DNA of 14,737 nt from Prevotellaceae bacterium (GTDB taxonomy: Bacteria; Bacteroidota; Bacteroidia; Bacteroidales; UBA932), in NCBI GenBank assembly GCA_031258915.1, contig JAIRMD010000197.1:1-14737 (forward strand), written 5' to 3'. The position numbers and the translations under genes are program-made. The notes below the pieces were generated by a model that did not search any database, was not told the DNA's origin, and worked only from the letters and a program-made list of their open reading frames with translations. The first letter of the stretch is position 1, and the number at the start of each line of letters is the position of its first letter. This document shows positions 13,325 to 14,737 of the stretch, piece after piece.

Positions 13325-14737
13325 ATGGGAAATCCAAAAGCATTTTTAAGCACAGCCCGCAAGGAGGCGGGCTACAGGGCGCTCAACGACCGTATAAGCG
13401 ACTACGCCGAGGTGGAGCAAACCCTCAACTCCGAGGATAGGCGGCTGCAGGCCTCGCGCTGCATGGACTGCGGCGTGCCGTTTTGCCACTGGGCATGTCC
13501 GCTGGGCAACTGCCAGCCCGAATGGCAGGACGCGCTTTACAAGGGAAAGTGGCAGGAAGCCTACAGCATACTCGCCGCCACCAACGATTTCCCCGAGTTC
13601 ACGGGAAGGGTATGCCCTGCCCTGTGCGAAAAATCGTGCGTGCTGGCGCTCTCGCATGAGGCCGTTACCATACGCGAAAACGAGGTTGCCGTTGCCGAAA
13701 AAGCGTTCGACGAGCTGTACGTTACCGCAAAGCCTCCCAAGAGCAGGCTGAAGCAGCGGGTGGCCATCGTTGGCTCCGGCCCGGCGGGGCTGGCGGCCGC
13801 AAACCAGCTCAACCGTGCGGGATTCAACGTTACCGTTTACGAAAAGGATGAGGCCGTTGGCGGGCTGCTACGGCTGGGTATCCCCGACTTTAAGCTCAAC
13901 AAAAAAATCATCGGCCGCCGCATAGCGCTGATGGCGCAGGAGGGCGTAACGTTTGCTACCGGCGTCGAGGTCGGGAGGGATATCTTGCCCGGGCAGCTGC
14001 TCGCCGAGTACGACGCCGTTTGCCTCTGCATCGGAGCGGGCGTGCCGCGCAACCTGCAGGTAGAGGGGCGGGAGCTTGGCGGCATCTACTTTGCGCTGCA
14101 GCTCCTCCGCCAGCAAAACCGCGTGGTCGATGGGCTGCAAATACCGCCGCAGGAGCGCATCTCGGCAAAGGGTAAGCACGTGCTGGTCGTTGGCGGAGGA
14201 GACACGGGCAGCGACTGCGTGGGCACGTCTATCCGGCAGGGAGCGCTGAGCGTTACCCAAGTAGAGATCATGCCCAGGCCGCCAGAAGGCGAAAATCCCG
14301 ATACCCCATGGCCGGCGTACCCGCTGGTGCTGAAAACATCCTCATCGCACGAGGAAGGCTGCACAAGGCGCTGGCTCCTGGATACCAGTAGGTTTACGGG
14401 CGAAAACGGCGCGGTAACCGCCGCTGAGGTTGAGGAGGTGGAGTGGAAGCGCTGCCCCGATAGCGGCCGCCTGCAGCTACGCCACACTGGGCGCACCGAA
14501 GCGATAAAAGCCGACTTGGTGCTTTTGGCCATGGGCTTTGCTCACCCCGCGCACGACGGGCTGGTAAAAGAGCTGGGGGTGGCGCTCAACGAGCGCAAAA
14601 ACATCAGCGTCTCCGGCGGCAACCGCACCTCAACGGACAAAGTCTTTGCCGCCGGAGATGCCGCGCTGGGGGCAAGCCTTGTAGTCCGCGCCATCGAATC
14701 GGGGCGCAAAGCCGCCAGAGGAATAGCGGAATATCTG
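13325..14737 (+). CDS. gltD: Glutamate synthase small subunit GltD (3' end outside window)
   Basis: The frame is open for 471 codons to the window edge, probably lacking only the last few to twenty residues. GltD passes electrons from NAD(P)H through FAD and Fe-S centres to the large subunit GltB, which makes glutamate from glutamine and 2-oxoglutarate. Cysteines C46, C49, C54, C58 and C97, C101, C105 (in CMDCGVPFC and CPALCEKSC) are the Fe-S ligands. The FAD loop is GSGPAG (150-155), the NADPH loop GGGDTGSD (290-297), and a second FAD segment is VFAAGDAALGAS. Start MGNPKAF is the usual one; an in-frame ATG at 13262 would add 21 residues without family support. gltB is not upstream as it often is; it could follow beyond the right edge. 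Other flavoprotein homologues of this fold (NfnB-like) are less likely given the start and length. Confidence 0.92.
   Translation, partial: MGNPKAFLSTARKEAGYRALNDRISDYAEVEQTLNSEDRRLQASRCMDCGVPFCHWACPLGNCQPEWQDALYKGKWQEAYSILAATNDFPEFTGRVCPALCEKSCVLALSHEAVTIRENEVAVAEKAFDELYVTAKPPKSRLKQRVAIVGSGPAGLAAANQLNRAGFNVTVYEKDEAVGGLLRLGIPDFKLNKKIIGRRIALMAQEGVTFATGVEVGRDILPGQLLAEYDAVCLCIGAGVPRNLQVEGRELGGIYFALQLLRQQNRVVDGLQIPPQERISAKGKHVLVVGGGDTGSDCVGTSIRQGALSVTQVEIMPRPPEGENPDTPWPAYPLVLKTSSSHEEGCTRRWLLDTSRFTGENGAVTAAEVEEVEWKRCPDSGRLQLRHTGRTEAIKADLVLLAMGFAHPAHDGLVKELGVALNERKNISVSGGNRTSTDKVFAAGDAALGASLVVRAIESGRKAARGIAEYL

Overview
The window looks like a chromosomal segment from a member of the Bacteroidetes, most likely an uncultured member of the order Bacteroidales. 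Three things point there: the gene order trpB-trpE-trpG-trpD-trpC-trpF, promoter-like boxes of the Bacteroidetes type (TTG / about 20 nt / TAnnTTTG), and TCRACTT heptamer repeats at gene ends. No species can be named from sequence alone.

Layout, left to right. Positions 1-57 hold a strong rho-independent terminator for a + strand gene outside the window. A membrane glycosyltransferase of the DUF2029/GT87 type follows on + (189-1373). It converges on a tryptophan operon on the - strand across a short terminator hairpin (1387-1410). Read in its own direction, from high to low coordinates, the - strand carries a DUF3089 lipoprotein hydrolase (11895-10840), trpB, trpE, an AAA/DUF4143 ATPase, trpG, a DUF1016 PD-(D/E)XK protein, a string of gene remnants, then trpD, trpC and trpF (ending at 1441). 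On the far right, on +, lie an FkbM-type methyltransferase broken by a frameshift in a run of eight G, a fragment of an IS110-type transposase on -, and a nearly complete gltD that runs off the right edge.

The six trp genes (B, E, G, D, C, F) look intact, with their catalytic motifs present. They cover anthranilate synthesis, phosphoribosylation, isomerisation, indoleglycerol-phosphate synthesis and the final TrpB step. trpA, which commonly closes this operon in Bacteroidetes, is not in the window. The operon is split in two places by co-directional, more A/T-rich accessory genes: the ATPase between trpE and trpG, and the DUF1016 gene plus remnants between trpG and trpD. The remnants (4105-4988) resemble pieces of a SIR2-like protein, the nuclease end of a type ISP restriction enzyme, and a C-terminal winged helix of an AlbA_2-type protein, so this is a decayed defence-type cargo inside a biosynthetic operon.

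The most notable structures are: three in-frame 51-bp tandem units with perfect 12-bp palindromic arms inside the ATPase gene; heptamer repeats that add KVES-type tails to both TrpC and TrpB; and the G8 tract in the FkbM gene, where one extra G would restore a single 319-residue frame, as expected of a phase-variable switch or a homopolymer error. I did not find a CRISPR array, a tRNA or an rRNA.
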